From an uncultured Parabacteroides sp. (GTDB lineage Bacteria; Bacteroidota; Bacteroidia; Bacteroidales; Tannerellaceae), in NCBI GenBank assembly GCA_900547435.1, contig URGO01000149.1:1-7313 (forward strand): a stretch of DNA of 7,313 bases. The letters are read 5' to 3'. Made by a program: the position numbers and the translations under genes. This document shows, in pieces, positions 1-6,686 of this stretch (positions are counted from its first letter, which is position 1; the number at the start of each line of letters is the position of its first letter). The notes beneath the pieces were generated by a model. That model did not search any database. It saw nothing but the letters and a program-made list of their open reading frames with translations, and was not told where the DNA came from.

Positions 1-971
1 TGGTTGATAGTCCCCAACTTATACATGTGACTGCTCTGGTTGGAACCGGAACCGGCATTCATGAAAGAGAACATGCCCGCAATGAGCAACGTGCTCTTGT
101 GGTGCGTCACGGTGAACGGTCCCGCAAAGATAGCGCACGCCTCGCCATTCTCGCCCTGGCAATTGCTGAAGAACAAGGAGTCCGAGGCCGAGTAGTTGTG
201 CCCCAATTTGCAGGCCTGCCCCACGAAGCAGCGCGTCAGCATCGCTCCATCATCCACGTGTGAACCGCTGGAAATGATGAATTCCTCGCACACCACCCCA
301 TGACCGATGTGTATCGGGGCCGTCTCATTACTATTAAGGCTACCGTTGTATAAACGTCCTGTTCCCGATATGCGACACCAATCGCCGATGCGGACGTTCT
401 TGATGCTTCCCGTATTGAGGATGGTGACGTGATGGCCTATGGTGCCGCGGTCCGAGGCATGTTTGCGCGCGTAAAAGTCCGTGATTTCTTTCAGGCGTGC
501 CGTCAGCACGGGGCGATGGCGGTAAAGGGCCATGACGTAAGCGATGTGGGCGGATAGCTTGTCGGTGATAGCCACCTCGCGCCCACCGGTCTCGTTGAGC
601 ACCGACACTTCTACGCCATTGCCGAAGGTTGCCGTGCCTTCCACGAAGATGCGGTCCACGTTCTCGATGAAAGTATCATCCCCGATATCGTAGTTAGCGA
701 TGTAGTTTTGGATGTTCTCAATACAACAGTTGTTGCCCACAGAGACGTTATGCAGGGTCACGTGGCGCAGGGCGGCGTGTTTCCTGATGCCCCCCGGCAG
801 GGTAAATTCCCCCTCGAACACGCCCAGGCGGACATCGCCCGAAAAGCGCGTATGGTACACATGGTCGGTGACGAAGCCCTCGGCCACACTCACTCTCTCC
901 CAATCGTCGGCCAGACAGGACTGGGCCTGCAGGCGGACAATTTCATCGTTTGTCAGTTTACGGTAGTTCAT
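1..971 (-). CDS. DUF4954 family protein, left-handed beta-helix (hexapeptide) fold, 3'-truncated by window edge
   Basis: An open minus-strand frame runs without a stop from an ATG at 971-969 to the left edge, giving 323 whole codons. It begins MNYRKLTNDEIVRLQAQSC. It then shows short degenerate hexapeptide-like rungs, such as HVTLHNVSVGNNC (about residues 69-81) and IKNVRIGDWCRISGTGRLYNG (about residues 202-222), followed by a Cys-rich stretch with FVGQACKLGHNYSASDSLF and NCQGENGEACAIFAGPFTV near residues 260-300. This matches my recollection of the Bacteroidales DUF4954 family, proteins of roughly 650 residues related in fold to hexapeptide acyltransferases, so about half is present here. 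There is no signal peptide, so it is probably cytoplasmic. The biochemical role is unknown to me; sugar or acyl transferase activity is only suggested by the fold. It lies downstream of asd on the same strand, but a terminator separates them, so it probably has its own promoter. I see no good TAnnTTTG element in the short leader. Confidence 0.88.
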   Translation of the reverse strand, partial: MNYRKLTNDEIVRLQAQSCLADDWERVSVAEGFVTDHVYHTRFSGDVRLGVFEGEFTLPGGIRKHAALRHVTLHNVSVGNNCCIENIQNYIANYDIGDDTFIENVDRIFVEGTATFGNGVEVSVLNETGGREVAITDKLSAHIAYVMALYRHRPVLTARLKEITDFYARKHASDRGTIGHHVTILNTGSIKNVRIGDWCRISGTGRLYNGSLNSNETAPIHIGHGVVCEEFIISSGSHVDDGAMLTRCFVGQACKLGHNYSASDSLFFSNCQGENGEACAIFAGPFTVTHHKSTLLIAGMFSFMNAGSGSNQSSHMYKLGTIN

Positions 972-1011
972 GTTTACTTGATTGTATAAGGTGTGTTTTT
1001 TAATCATAGCA

Positions 1012-1058
1012 ATAAAAACAAACCCTTTAAGTGGTAGTTTTCACGCACACTTAAAGGG
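1012..1058 (-). terminator. Intrinsic terminator downstream of asd
   Basis: A perfect 11-bp inverted repeat (CCCTTTAAGTG at 1023-1033 and CACTTAAAGGG at 1048-1058) encloses a 14-nt loop. Read on the minus strand, the hairpin is followed at once by a T-rich run (TTTGTTTTTA, about 1022-1012). It starts about 28 bp beyond the asd stop, so it should end the asd transcript before the DUF4954 gene. The rest of the 115-bp gap (972-1011) is AT-rich and holds no clear motif. Confidence 0.75.
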
Positions 1059-1086
1059 CTGTTTTCACACGAGAGACGGTTGTTTG

Positions 1087-2097
1087 TTACTTAATATTAC
1101 CCACCTTCAGCAGGTATTCGGCAATCTGAACCGCATTCAGAGCGGCCCCTTTGCGAATCTGGTCGCTGACCGTCCAGAACGACAGACCGTTCGGGTTGGT
1201 CAGGTCCTTGCGGATACGGCCCACATACACCTCGTCATGGTCTGCCACGAAGAGCGGCATCGGATATTCCTTCTTCGCCGGATTGTCCTGTAGGATAATC
1301 CCCTCGGTCGTAGCAAAAGCCTCGCGCACCTCTTCCAGCGATAGCGGGCGTTCGGTCTCCACCCAGGTCGCTTCGCTATGCGCGCGCATCACCGGGACAC
1401 GTACGCAAGTGGCGCTCACCTCGATATCCGAGTGCATAATCTTGCGCGTCTCGTTATACATCTTCATCTCCTCTTTGGTATATCCGTTGTCCGTAAAGAC
1501 ATCTACATGCGGAATCAGGTTGTAGGCCAACTGATAAGCGAATTTCTCGACCGTAGGCTGCTCACCTTTCAGTATCTGCTCGTATTGCTTCACCAGCTCG
1601 GCCATTGCCGTAGCCCCCGCTCCGCTGGCGGCCTGGTAAGTAGCTACATGCACCCGTTTGATATGAGACAGTTTTTCGATCGCTTTCAAAGCGACCACCA
1701 TCTGGATGGTCGTACAATTCGGATTGGCGATGATGCCGCGCGGACGGTCCAAAGCATCTTCCGGATTCACCTCCGGCACCACCAGGGGCACATCATTTTC
1801 CATACGAAACGCGCTCGAATTGTCAATCATCACCGTGCCATGCTTCGTGATGGTCCCGGCAAACTCTACAGACGTACTACCTCCGGCCGACACGAAAGCC
1901 ACATCTATGTCCTTGAAGTCATCGTTGTGCTTCAGCTCCTTGACCGTGTACGACTTGCCACGGAATGTATATTCGCGTCCGGCACTCCGGGAAGAACCGA
2001 ATAACACCAAGTTATCCATCGGGAAATTTCTCTGTTCAAGCACACGCAGGAACTCTTGTCCTACGGCTCCGCTTGCACCCACAATTGCTACGTTCAT
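1087..2097 (-). CDS. asd: Aspartate-semialdehyde dehydrogenase
   Basis: The 336-residue length is normal for the family. The enzyme makes L-aspartate 4-semialdehyde from 4-aspartyl phosphate with NADPH. This is the branch point to lysine/diaminopimelate (peptidoglycan), threonine and methionine. The N-terminal Rossmann motif GASGAVG is at residues 7-13. The conserved DNSSAFR is at 92-98 and the catalytic cysteine is Cys128 in ANPNCTT. Gln155 sits in TYQAASGAG, and the probable acid/base histidine is His240 in RVPVMRAHSEA. All expected catalytic residues are present, so the gene looks intact. The ATG at 2097-2095 places the Rossmann motif at the usual distance from the N-terminus. Upstream is an A-rich run but no Shine-Dalgarno, as is usual for Bacteroidetes. 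The gene is transcribed divergently from the lamin-tail gene, and an intrinsic terminator follows it. It is probably monocistronic and cytoplasmic. Confidence 0.98.
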   Translation of the reverse strand: MNVAIVGASGAVGQEFLRVLEQRNFPMDNLVLFGSSRSAGREYTFRGKSYTVKELKHNDDFKDIDVAFVSAGGSTSVEFAGTITKHGTVMIDNSSAFRMENDVPLVVPEVNPEDALDRPRGIIANPNCTTIQMVVALKAIEKLSHIKRVHVATYQAASGAGATAMAELVKQYEQILKGEQPTVEKFAYQLAYNLIPHVDVFTDNGYTKEEMKMYNETRKIMHSDIEVSATCVRVPVMRAHSEATWVETERPLSLEEVREAFATTEGIILQDNPAKKEYPMPLFVADHDEVYVGRIRKDLTNPNGLSFWTVSDQIRKGAALNAVQIAEYLLKVGNIK

Positions 2098-2116
2098 TTT
2101 TTTGAGCCAAATTTAG

Positions 2117-2146
2117 TTTGATTATTATTGAATTGTATTACCTTTG
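2117..2146 (+). promoter_or_regulatory. Bacteroidetes-type promoter for the lamin-tail gene
   Basis: TTTG at 2117-2120 (-33 element) is followed after 18 bp by TACCTTTG at 2139-2146, a full match to the -7 consensus TAnnTTTG known from Bacteroides. The usual spacing is 19-21 bp, so it is slightly short. Transcription should start near 2150-2153, leaving a leader of about 65 nt before the ATG at 2218. This places the upstream in-frame ATG at 2128 inside the promoter and argues against it as the start. Confidence 0.6.
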
Positions 2147-2149
2147 TCG

Positions 2150-2186
2150 CAAAATTAATCGCGCTTCGTAATAAAAAGCGTGCAAA
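2150..2186 (-). promoter_or_regulatory. Candidate divergent promoter for asd
   Basis: On the minus strand TAATTTTG (2157-2150) fits the -7 consensus TAnnTTTG. A TTTG at 2186-2183 lies upstream, but the gap of 25 bp is longer than the usual 19-21, so the -33 assignment is weak. A start near 2143-2146 would give a leader of about 45-50 nt before the asd ATG. A second -7-like match, TAAATTTG (2115-2108), has no matching -33 element and would leave almost no leader. Confidence 0.4.
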
Positions 2187-2217
2187 TATAAACAATTTAA
2201 AAACAAAACTGATGGCT

Positions 2218-4602
2218 ATGAAACGATTTTTGCTCTTCTTAGTGATTAATCTTCCGATTTTCGGGGTTGCGCAATCTTGGTCCGGCGATTTGGACAAATT
2301 TGAATCGTCAGGAGATTATTGGATGCTGGACGGGGCGAAGACTACGGAAACCCTGTCTTTGAAACAAGCCTACACCCTGCCGGCAGGGGTGGAAAACTGG
2401 GAATGGGAGTTCGGACTTTATTTCAGGACCAAGCCGACAAGCTCCAATCGCATCACGGTCTATCCGGTGGAAGGCACCGATATCTATTTCCAGGCCGGTA
2501 AGAACGGATATGAGGATTTGTTTCAGTTTTCGATAAATGGGAAAGAAGAGGCCTTCACCTTTTCGTTTACGGAATATGAATATAAGGAGACGGAGATGTC
2601 GGTGCGTATCACCCTGACGGATGGCGACCAATGGCATATCGCCTTGGTGTTGCAGGACCGGCTGAATGGCCGGAGCGAACGGCAGAGCGGAGACATAGAA
2701 GCCCTGATAGATTTACCGGAGGAGGCAATCTTCCACTATAAGGTAAAGCATACCAAAAGCAAGCCCAAGCACCTGGGCGTTTCCCCAGAAATCAGCATGA
2801 CAGAAGACGTGCCTTCCGACCCCGTAGAAGAGCCGGAAGAACCGGACAGCAGCTCGGTTACGTGTCAATATATCGAGCCTTTGAGTGAGAATGAAATCCG
2901 TTATAAATTTACGGATGAGGTGGATAAATCGGATGCGACCTTCTTTATCTCCGGAAAGGGATTTGACGGGAAAACGGAGGCGGTCAGAGAAATCTATGAT
3001 GACACCGACCATTCGATGATAAAGGTGCGTTTCCCTCAGGATATGATTCTTGATGAAGCCTATACTTTTTATTGGGAAAAAGTAAAAGATAGCCGGGGAT
3101 TGCCCCTAAAAGACGGCTCCCTGCATGGTCTTTTCGCTTTCGAAGAAGAAGAGGAAACCCCGGATCCCGAAGAACCGGAGGAAGAGAATCCGGAACCTCC
3201 CGCTGCTTCTTTCTCGGCCGGCGACATCCGAATTAACGAAGTAATGGCCAATCCGAATGGTTTCATTCCGAACACGGAATATGTGGAATTGTATAACACC
3301 TTAGACAAGCCTGTTCAGCTGACGGGATGGAGCCTGCAATATGGGGACAACAAGCCTTTTGCCCTGGATGAGGCGTCCATTCAAGCTAATGATTACCTTG
3401 TCTTGTACCGGTCAGGGGACGAGGATTTTGCCCTTCCTTCGGACAAAGTCTGCGCCTTGGAAAAGTTTACCGCCCAATTGGCCAATACGGGCAAGTTCTT
3501 TACATTATATTATAAAGAGGAAAAGATAGACCACCAGACTTATCCCGAAGCAGAGGCGGGCATATCATGGGAATATGGTCCGGATGGCGGGCATCTCTGT
3601 TCGGATGAAAGCGGAGGCACTCCCGGAAGAGCGAACTCTGGCGGAATCAGGGAAGAAGAGCCGGATGAGGAAGAGCCGGATGAGGAAGGACCGGATGAAG
3701 AGGTTCCGGATGAAAAACCCGGACAGGACAATCCGGAAGAGGATGAGCCGGACAAGCCCGACTATCCGGCACCGGAAGCCCAAGAAATCATCATCAACGA
3801 ACTGCTCCCGGAGCCTTTTGTCGGCGGGAGCGAATACATTGAATTGTTGAACCGTTCGGACCGGGAGCTTTCTTTGGAGGATGTCTGCATTTCGACACGC
3901 AAAAAGGATGGCTCCTTGAATACGCGTTATCCTTTGTCTGCATACGAAGAACCTTTACAACCGGGGGATTACCTTCTAATCTCGAAATCTATTGCAGATG
4001 TAGAGGCGTTTTACTCTTTGCCGGCAAAAGCCAATTGCTTGGAATGCAAATTGCCCGCTTTGTCCAATACCGGGGCATCGGTGGTTTTATATCGTGCTTC
4101 GGATGAAGAAATTATAGATGAAGTAACCTATTCTCCCAAGTGGCATAATGAATCGGTCAAGAATCGGAAAGGCATTTCCTTGGAACGAATTGACCCGGAT
4201 GGTGATTCGCAAGATGCGGATAACTGGACCTCGGCGGCCTCATCGTGTGGATCGGGAACACCGGGAGGGCAAAATTCTCAATGGCACAACGGTCCGGAAG
4301 AAGATGTAACGGGAAATGAACAAATCTCCGTCCCTGTTTATCAACCTTCCGGGAACTATCTGATTACTTATCGGTTGAGTGAAGCCGGATATTCGGCCCG
4401 CGGCTGGATTTTCGACATGAACGGACGGCGTGTGGCGGTTTTAGTAGACAACGAATCCTTAGGGACCAACGGCGTGTTGGAATGGGACGGAATAGGACGA
4501 GACGGAAGCCGCCTCTCACCGGGAATATATATTATGTACCTAGAATTATGGAATACCTCCGGCACGGTTCATCGGAAGAAGTCTGCATTCCTGGTGCATT
4601 GA
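2218..4602 (+). CDS. Secreted multidomain protein with two lamin-tail domains and a C-terminal FlgD-like Ig domain
   Basis: The protein has 794 residues from the ATG at 2218; the ATG two codons earlier (2212) is equally possible. A signal peptide MKRFLLFLVINLPIFGVAQ occupies residues 1-19. An N-terminal beta-rich domain I cannot name follows (about 20-200). Next is a domain with the layout of SbsA-type Ig (Big_5-like) domains (about 214-308). The two lamin-tail domains are at about 335-474 (INEVMANP, EYVELYN, ending GGTPGRANSG) and 523-684 (INELLPEP, EYIELLNRS, ending GSGTPGGQNS). Acidic Pro/Glu/Asp linkers separate the domains. The last about 90 residues (LEWDGIGRDGSRLSPGIY) resemble FlgD Ig-like domains and, more loosely, type IX secretion C-terminal signals. 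There is no lipobox. It is probably exported and possibly held at the cell surface. Lamin-tail domains in bacteria are thought to bind surface, nucleic acid or carbohydrate partners, but the role here is unknown. The gene is monocistronic, with its own promoter and terminator. Confidence 0.9.
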   Translation: MKRFLLFLVINLPIFGVAQSWSGDLDKFESSGDYWMLDGAKTTETLSLKQAYTLPAGVENWEWEFGLYFRTKPTSSNRITVYPVEGTDIYFQAGKNGYEDLFQFSINGKEEAFTFSFTEYEYKETEMSVRITLTDGDQWHIALVLQDRLNGRSERQSGDIEALIDLPEEAIFHYKVKHTKSKPKHLGVSPEISMTEDVPSDPVEEPEEPDSSSVTCQYIEPLSENEIRYKFTDEVDKSDATFFISGKGFDGKTEAVREIYDDTDHSMIKVRFPQDMILDEAYTFYWEKVKDSRGLPLKDGSLHGLFAFEEEEETPDPEEPEEENPEPPAASFSAGDIRINEVMANPNGFIPNTEYVELYNTLDKPVQLTGWSLQYGDNKPFALDEASIQANDYLVLYRSGDEDFALPSDKVCALEKFTAQLANTGKFFTLYYKEEKIDHQTYPEAEAGISWEYGPDGGHLCSDESGGTPGRANSGGIREEEPDEEEPDEEGPDEEVPDEKPGQDNPEEDEPDKPDYPAPEAQEIIINELLPEPFVGGSEYIELLNRSDRELSLEDVCISTRKKDGSLNTRYPLSAYEEPLQPGDYLLISKSIADVEAFYSLPAKANCLECKLPALSNTGASVVLYRASDEEIIDEVTYSPKWHNESVKNRKGISLERIDPDGDSQDADNWTSAASSCGSGTPGGQNSQWHNGPEEDVTGNEQISVPVYQPSGNYLITYRLSEAGYSARGWIFDMNGRRVAVLVDNESLGTNGVLEWDGIGRDGSRLSPGIYIMYLELWNTSGTVHRKKSAFLVH
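3655..3714 (+). repeat. Four 15-bp tandem units encoding an acidic EEPDE-type linker
   Basis: Units at 3655-3669, 3670-3684, 3685-3699 and 3700-3714 each encode a pentapeptide: EEPDE, EEPDE, EGPDE and EVPDE. The first two are identical at the DNA level (gaagagccggatgag); the other two diverge at several bases. They form the core of the acidic linker between the two lamin-tail domains. In-frame 15-bp units can gain or lose copies without a frameshift. Confidence 0.85.
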
Positions 4603-4606
4603 TTTT

Positions 4607-4645
4607 AACACAGAGTCTCCGAGACTCTGTGTTTTTATTTATTTT
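4607..4645 (+). terminator. Intrinsic terminator of the lamin-tail gene
   Basis: A perfect 12-bp stem (AACACAGAGTCT at 4607-4618, AGACTCTGTGTT at 4622-4633) has a 3-nt loop and is followed by a T-rich tract (4634-4646). It begins 5 bp after the stop codon. On the minus strand no T-run follows the hairpin, so it should act mainly on the plus-strand transcript. It separates this gene from the convergent folE operon. I see no separate terminator hairpin for folE in 4646-4680. Confidence 0.85.
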
Positions 4646-4680
4646 TCCGGGAATAACCGATATTTTGCTACAATAACTTT

Positions 4681-5274
4681 TTAATGATTATGCTTAATCA
4701 GATTCATGAACTCTTCGCGCGTCTTGGCTTGCTGGAAGAATCCGGTGAAATCAGAAGTTGTGGTAAGGGAGTTCTGCTTTTCCACGCCACGCATCTGCAT
4801 ACACATGTGCTGGGCCTCGATAACCACCATTACGCCCAACGGATTTAACGTCTGCTGGATGCAATCCTTGATTTGCATTGTCAAGCGTTCCTGTATCTGC
4901 AACCGGCGGGCAAAGATATCCACGACACGCGGGATTTTGCTCAATCCGGTAATGTATTTCCGGGGGATATAAGCCACATGCGCTTTCCCGAAAAAGGGAA
5001 GCATGTGATGCTCGCACAACGAAAAGAAGTCGATATCCTTGACAATGACCATCTGTTTATAATCCTCTTCTTCAAACATGGCGGAACGTAACACGGCCGC
5101 CGGGTCTTCCCGGTACCCTTTTGTCAGATATTGCATCGCTTTGGCCACACGCATGGGGGTTTTCAATAGCCCTTCACGTTCTGTATCTTCACCTAATAAA
5201 CCTAATATAGCCTGATAATGGGTTGCCAGGGCATCCCGGTTTTGTAATAACTGTTCTTCGTTTAAATTCTCCAT
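4681..5274 (-). CDS. folE: GTP cyclohydrolase I
   Basis: The 197-residue protein is of normal length for the type I enzyme. It converts GTP to 7,8-dihydroneopterin triphosphate and formate, the first step of tetrahydrofolate synthesis, and the product can also feed queuosine-type deazapurine pathways. The zinc ligands are all visible: Cys87 and His90 in SLCEHHMLPFFGKAHVAYIP, and Cys158 in EAQHMCMQMRGV, where His156 matches the catalytic histidine of the E. coli enzyme. The conserved LLKTPMRVAKAM is at 37-48 and LSKIPRVVDIFARRLQIQER at 111-130. These intact ligands mark it as a zinc-dependent FolE rather than a FolE2. It is cytoplasmic. The ATG at 5274-5272 lies 3 bp after the stop of the SPOR gene, so the two are very likely cotranscribed and translationally coupled. 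It is the last gene of the operon, convergent with the lamin-tail gene. Confidence 0.98.
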   Translation of the reverse strand: MENLNEEQLLQNRDALATHYQAILGLLGEDTEREGLLKTPMRVAKAMQYLTKGYREDPAAVLRSAMFEEEDYKQMVIVKDIDFFSLCEHHMLPFFGKAHVAYIPRKYITGLSKIPRVVDIFARRLQIQERLTMQIKDCIQQTLNPLGVMVVIEAQHMCMQMRGVEKQNSLTTTSDFTGFFQQAKTREEFMNLIKHNH

Positions 5275-5277
5275 TTT

Positions 5278-5781
5278 TTAATTCAAAGGGATTTTTACTT
5301 CTTCTTTTACAATGTACATTTCTTTGGCATAGTCAGGGAATGCCTCCATAAGCTGACGCATCAATTGATAAGCCTCTTCGTGCGAGCGAAAATCTCCTAC
5401 ACGCAACTTCCAGAAAGGCGCATTATAGGTGACGTATGTAGGTATATCCGGGAATAATTCTTTGATTTCTTCTTCCTTTTTGAATGCTTCGTCTTTGGAT
5501 TTCCGCTGGTTGTTTCCGGAAAAGACCTGTGCACGATAACCCGGAATCTTGAGGAAGGTCTCTTCACCCTCTTGTTCCACATTCTCCCCGTACTTGTGCG
5601 CACCGACCATCGCACGGATATCTTCCGACTGGTGAATATGCACGGTCCCTTTGCCGGCCTCAGGCTTGGCAAGTTCGTCAAAAATGGTTATTACATGTAC
5701 TGTCGTGTCTGCATTTATTTGTGCTTTGGCGCAAACGGACGAAAGGCAAACGATGCCACAGATAACAAGGAACTTCTTCAT
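5278..5781 (-). CDS. Secreted SPOR-domain protein
   Basis: The 167-residue protein starts with a signal peptide (MKKFLVICGIVCLSSVCAKA, probable cleavage after Ala20). Cys17 does not sit in a canonical lipobox, so a soluble periplasmic protein is more likely than a lipoprotein. Residues about 80-160 fit a SPOR domain: GYRAQVFSGNNQRKSKDEA forms the first strand and helix, and FWKLRVGDFRSHEEAYQLMRQL the second half with the characteristic RVGDF motif. SPOR domains bind denuded glycan strands of peptidoglycan, often at the division septum. No catalytic domain accompanies it; residues 21-79 are an unassigned spacer. It lies between tpiA and folE, 99 bp downstream of tpiA and 3 bp before folE. The same neighbours are familiar to me from Bacteroides genomes. 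A direct link to folate synthesis is not evident, and the shared operon may only reflect cotranscription. Confidence 0.88.
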   Translation of the reverse strand: MKKFLVICGIVCLSSVCAKAQINADTTVHVITIFDELAKPEAGKGTVHIHQSEDIRAMVGAHKYGENVEQEGEETFLKIPGYRAQVFSGNNQRKSKDEAFKKEEEIKELFPDIPTYVTYNAPFWKLRVGDFRSHEEAYQLMRQLMEAFPDYAKEMYIVKEEVKIPLN

Positions 5782-5790
5782 AAGGAATAA

Positions 5791-5870
5791 ATTAAGAATT
5801 ATGAATGAAGAATGAAGAATTAGAGGAAGGAATCGGAAAGATTCTTCATTCTTAATTCTTCATTCTTAAT
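5791..5870. repeat. Heptamer-built inverted repeat between tpiA and the SPOR gene
   Basis: The arms at 5791-5820 and 5841-5870 are complementary at 27 of 30 positions, with a 20-nt purine-rich loop (5821-5840). Each arm is about four degenerate 7-bp units: AAGAATT, ATGAATG and AAGAATG on one side, ATTCTTC and ATTCTTA on the other. RNA from either strand could form a long AT-rich hairpin. It fills most of the 99-bp gap in an otherwise compact operon. It could be a small dispersed element or an RNA processing or stability site. No protein-coding potential is apparent. Confidence 0.8.
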
Positions 5871-5880
5871 CAGTTTCTGT

Positions 5881-6642
5881 TTACTTGTCGAACGCTTCGA
5901 TAATCGGCATGAACTTTTCTACAGAGAGAGAAGCACCACCAATCAATCCACCGTCTACATCCGGTTTAGCGAACAATTCTTTCGCATTCCCGCCATTGCA
6001 GCTTCCACCATACAGGATAGTGCAGTTATCTGCAATTTCCTGACCATACTTAGCGGCTAATGTAGCACGGATATGCGCATGGATTTCTTCAGCCTGGTCT
6101 GCTGTAGCGGTTTTACCTGTACCGATAGCCCAAACCGGTTCGTAAGCCAAGATAATCTTGCTGAAATCTTCTGCTGAAAGATTGAACAAAGAACCTTCAA
6201 TCTGAGCATCTACTACTTCGAAGTGTTTACCGGCTTCACGTTCAGCCAATACTTCGCCAATACAGAAGATAGGAGTCAGACCGTTAGCCAAAGCCAATTC
6301 AACCTTAGTCTTCAGGATTTCCGGAGTTTCGTGATAATAAGCACGACGTTCAGAGTGACCTAAGATAACATATTTAGCACCGGTAGATGCGACCATAGCC
6401 GCAGATACTTCACCCGTGAAAGCACCCTTTTCCTTATCCGCACAGTTCTCTGCCGCAACACCAATCTTATTGGTGTCGATTGCAGCCGCAACACTTGCCA
6501 GATGAGTGAACGGAGTACCGATGATAACATCGCAATTCGTTGTTTTGTTCTTCAACGCTTCGTTCAAGCCTTTAGCCAATTCCAAACCTTCTGCAAGCGT
6601 GGTGTTCATTTTCCAGTTTCCTGCAACAATGTTTTTTCTCAT
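5881..6642 (-). CDS. tpiA: Triose-phosphate isomerase
   Basis: The 253-residue protein is a complete TIM barrel that interconverts dihydroxyacetone phosphate and glyceraldehyde 3-phosphate in glycolysis and gluconeogenesis. The substrate-binding residues Asn9 and Lys11 are in AGNWKMN, the electrophilic His96 in LGHSERR, and the catalytic base Glu168 in AYEPVWAIGTG, which also begins the mobile loop 6. The phosphate-binding loops are YGGSCNGGNAKEL (211-223) and GGLIGGASL (231-239). Cys215 replaces the more common valine of YGGSV; this is a tolerated variation. The start at 6642-6640 puts MRKNIVAGNWKMN at the standard N-terminus. It is cytoplasmic. It lies 44 bp downstream of the Trx-like membrane protein gene and upstream of the SPOR gene on the same strand. 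No clear TAnnTTTG promoter is visible in either gap, which supports cotranscription. Confidence 0.99.
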   Translation of the reverse strand: MRKNIVAGNWKMNTTLAEGLELAKGLNEALKNKTTNCDVIIGTPFTHLASVAAAIDTNKIGVAAENCADKEKGAFTGEVSAAMVASTGAKYVILGHSERRAYYHETPEILKTKVELALANGLTPIFCIGEVLAEREAGKHFEVVDAQIEGSLFNLSAEDFSKIILAYEPVWAIGTGKTATADQAEEIHAHIRATLAAKYGQEIADNCTILYGGSCNGGNAKELFAKPDVDGGLIGGASLSVEKFMPIIEAFDK

Positions 6643-6686
6643 AATTTCTATACGTTTTTAATTAATAGATTATATATTTAGTCTTC

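Noticed and set aside
27..989. Plus-strand frames at 27-263 and 708-989
   Set aside because: Both are antisense to the continuous DUF4954 frame, whose translation matches a known family throughout.
1378..2004. 208-codon plus-strand open frame opposite asd
   Set aside because: It is fully antisense to a gene with all its catalytic motifs, has a low-complexity His/Arg-rich translation, and shows no recognisable domain.
2128..2217. N-terminal extension of the lamin-tail gene from the ATG at 2128
   Set aside because: It would put 30 residues in front of a clear signal peptide and lies over the -7 promoter element.
2094..2297. 67-codon minus-strand frame that overlaps the asd start
   Set aside because: It spans the promoter region and the signal-peptide codons of the opposite gene, and has no recognisable family.
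3540..3783. Ser/Gly-rich minus-strand open frames opposite the lamin-tail linker
   Set aside because: These are a by-product of reading the acidic Pro/Glu/Asp repeat codons on the other strand.
5791..5870. The inverted repeat as a rho-independent terminator of tpiA
   Set aside because: The stem is AT-rich and no T-run follows on the minus strand, so efficient intrinsic termination is unlikely.
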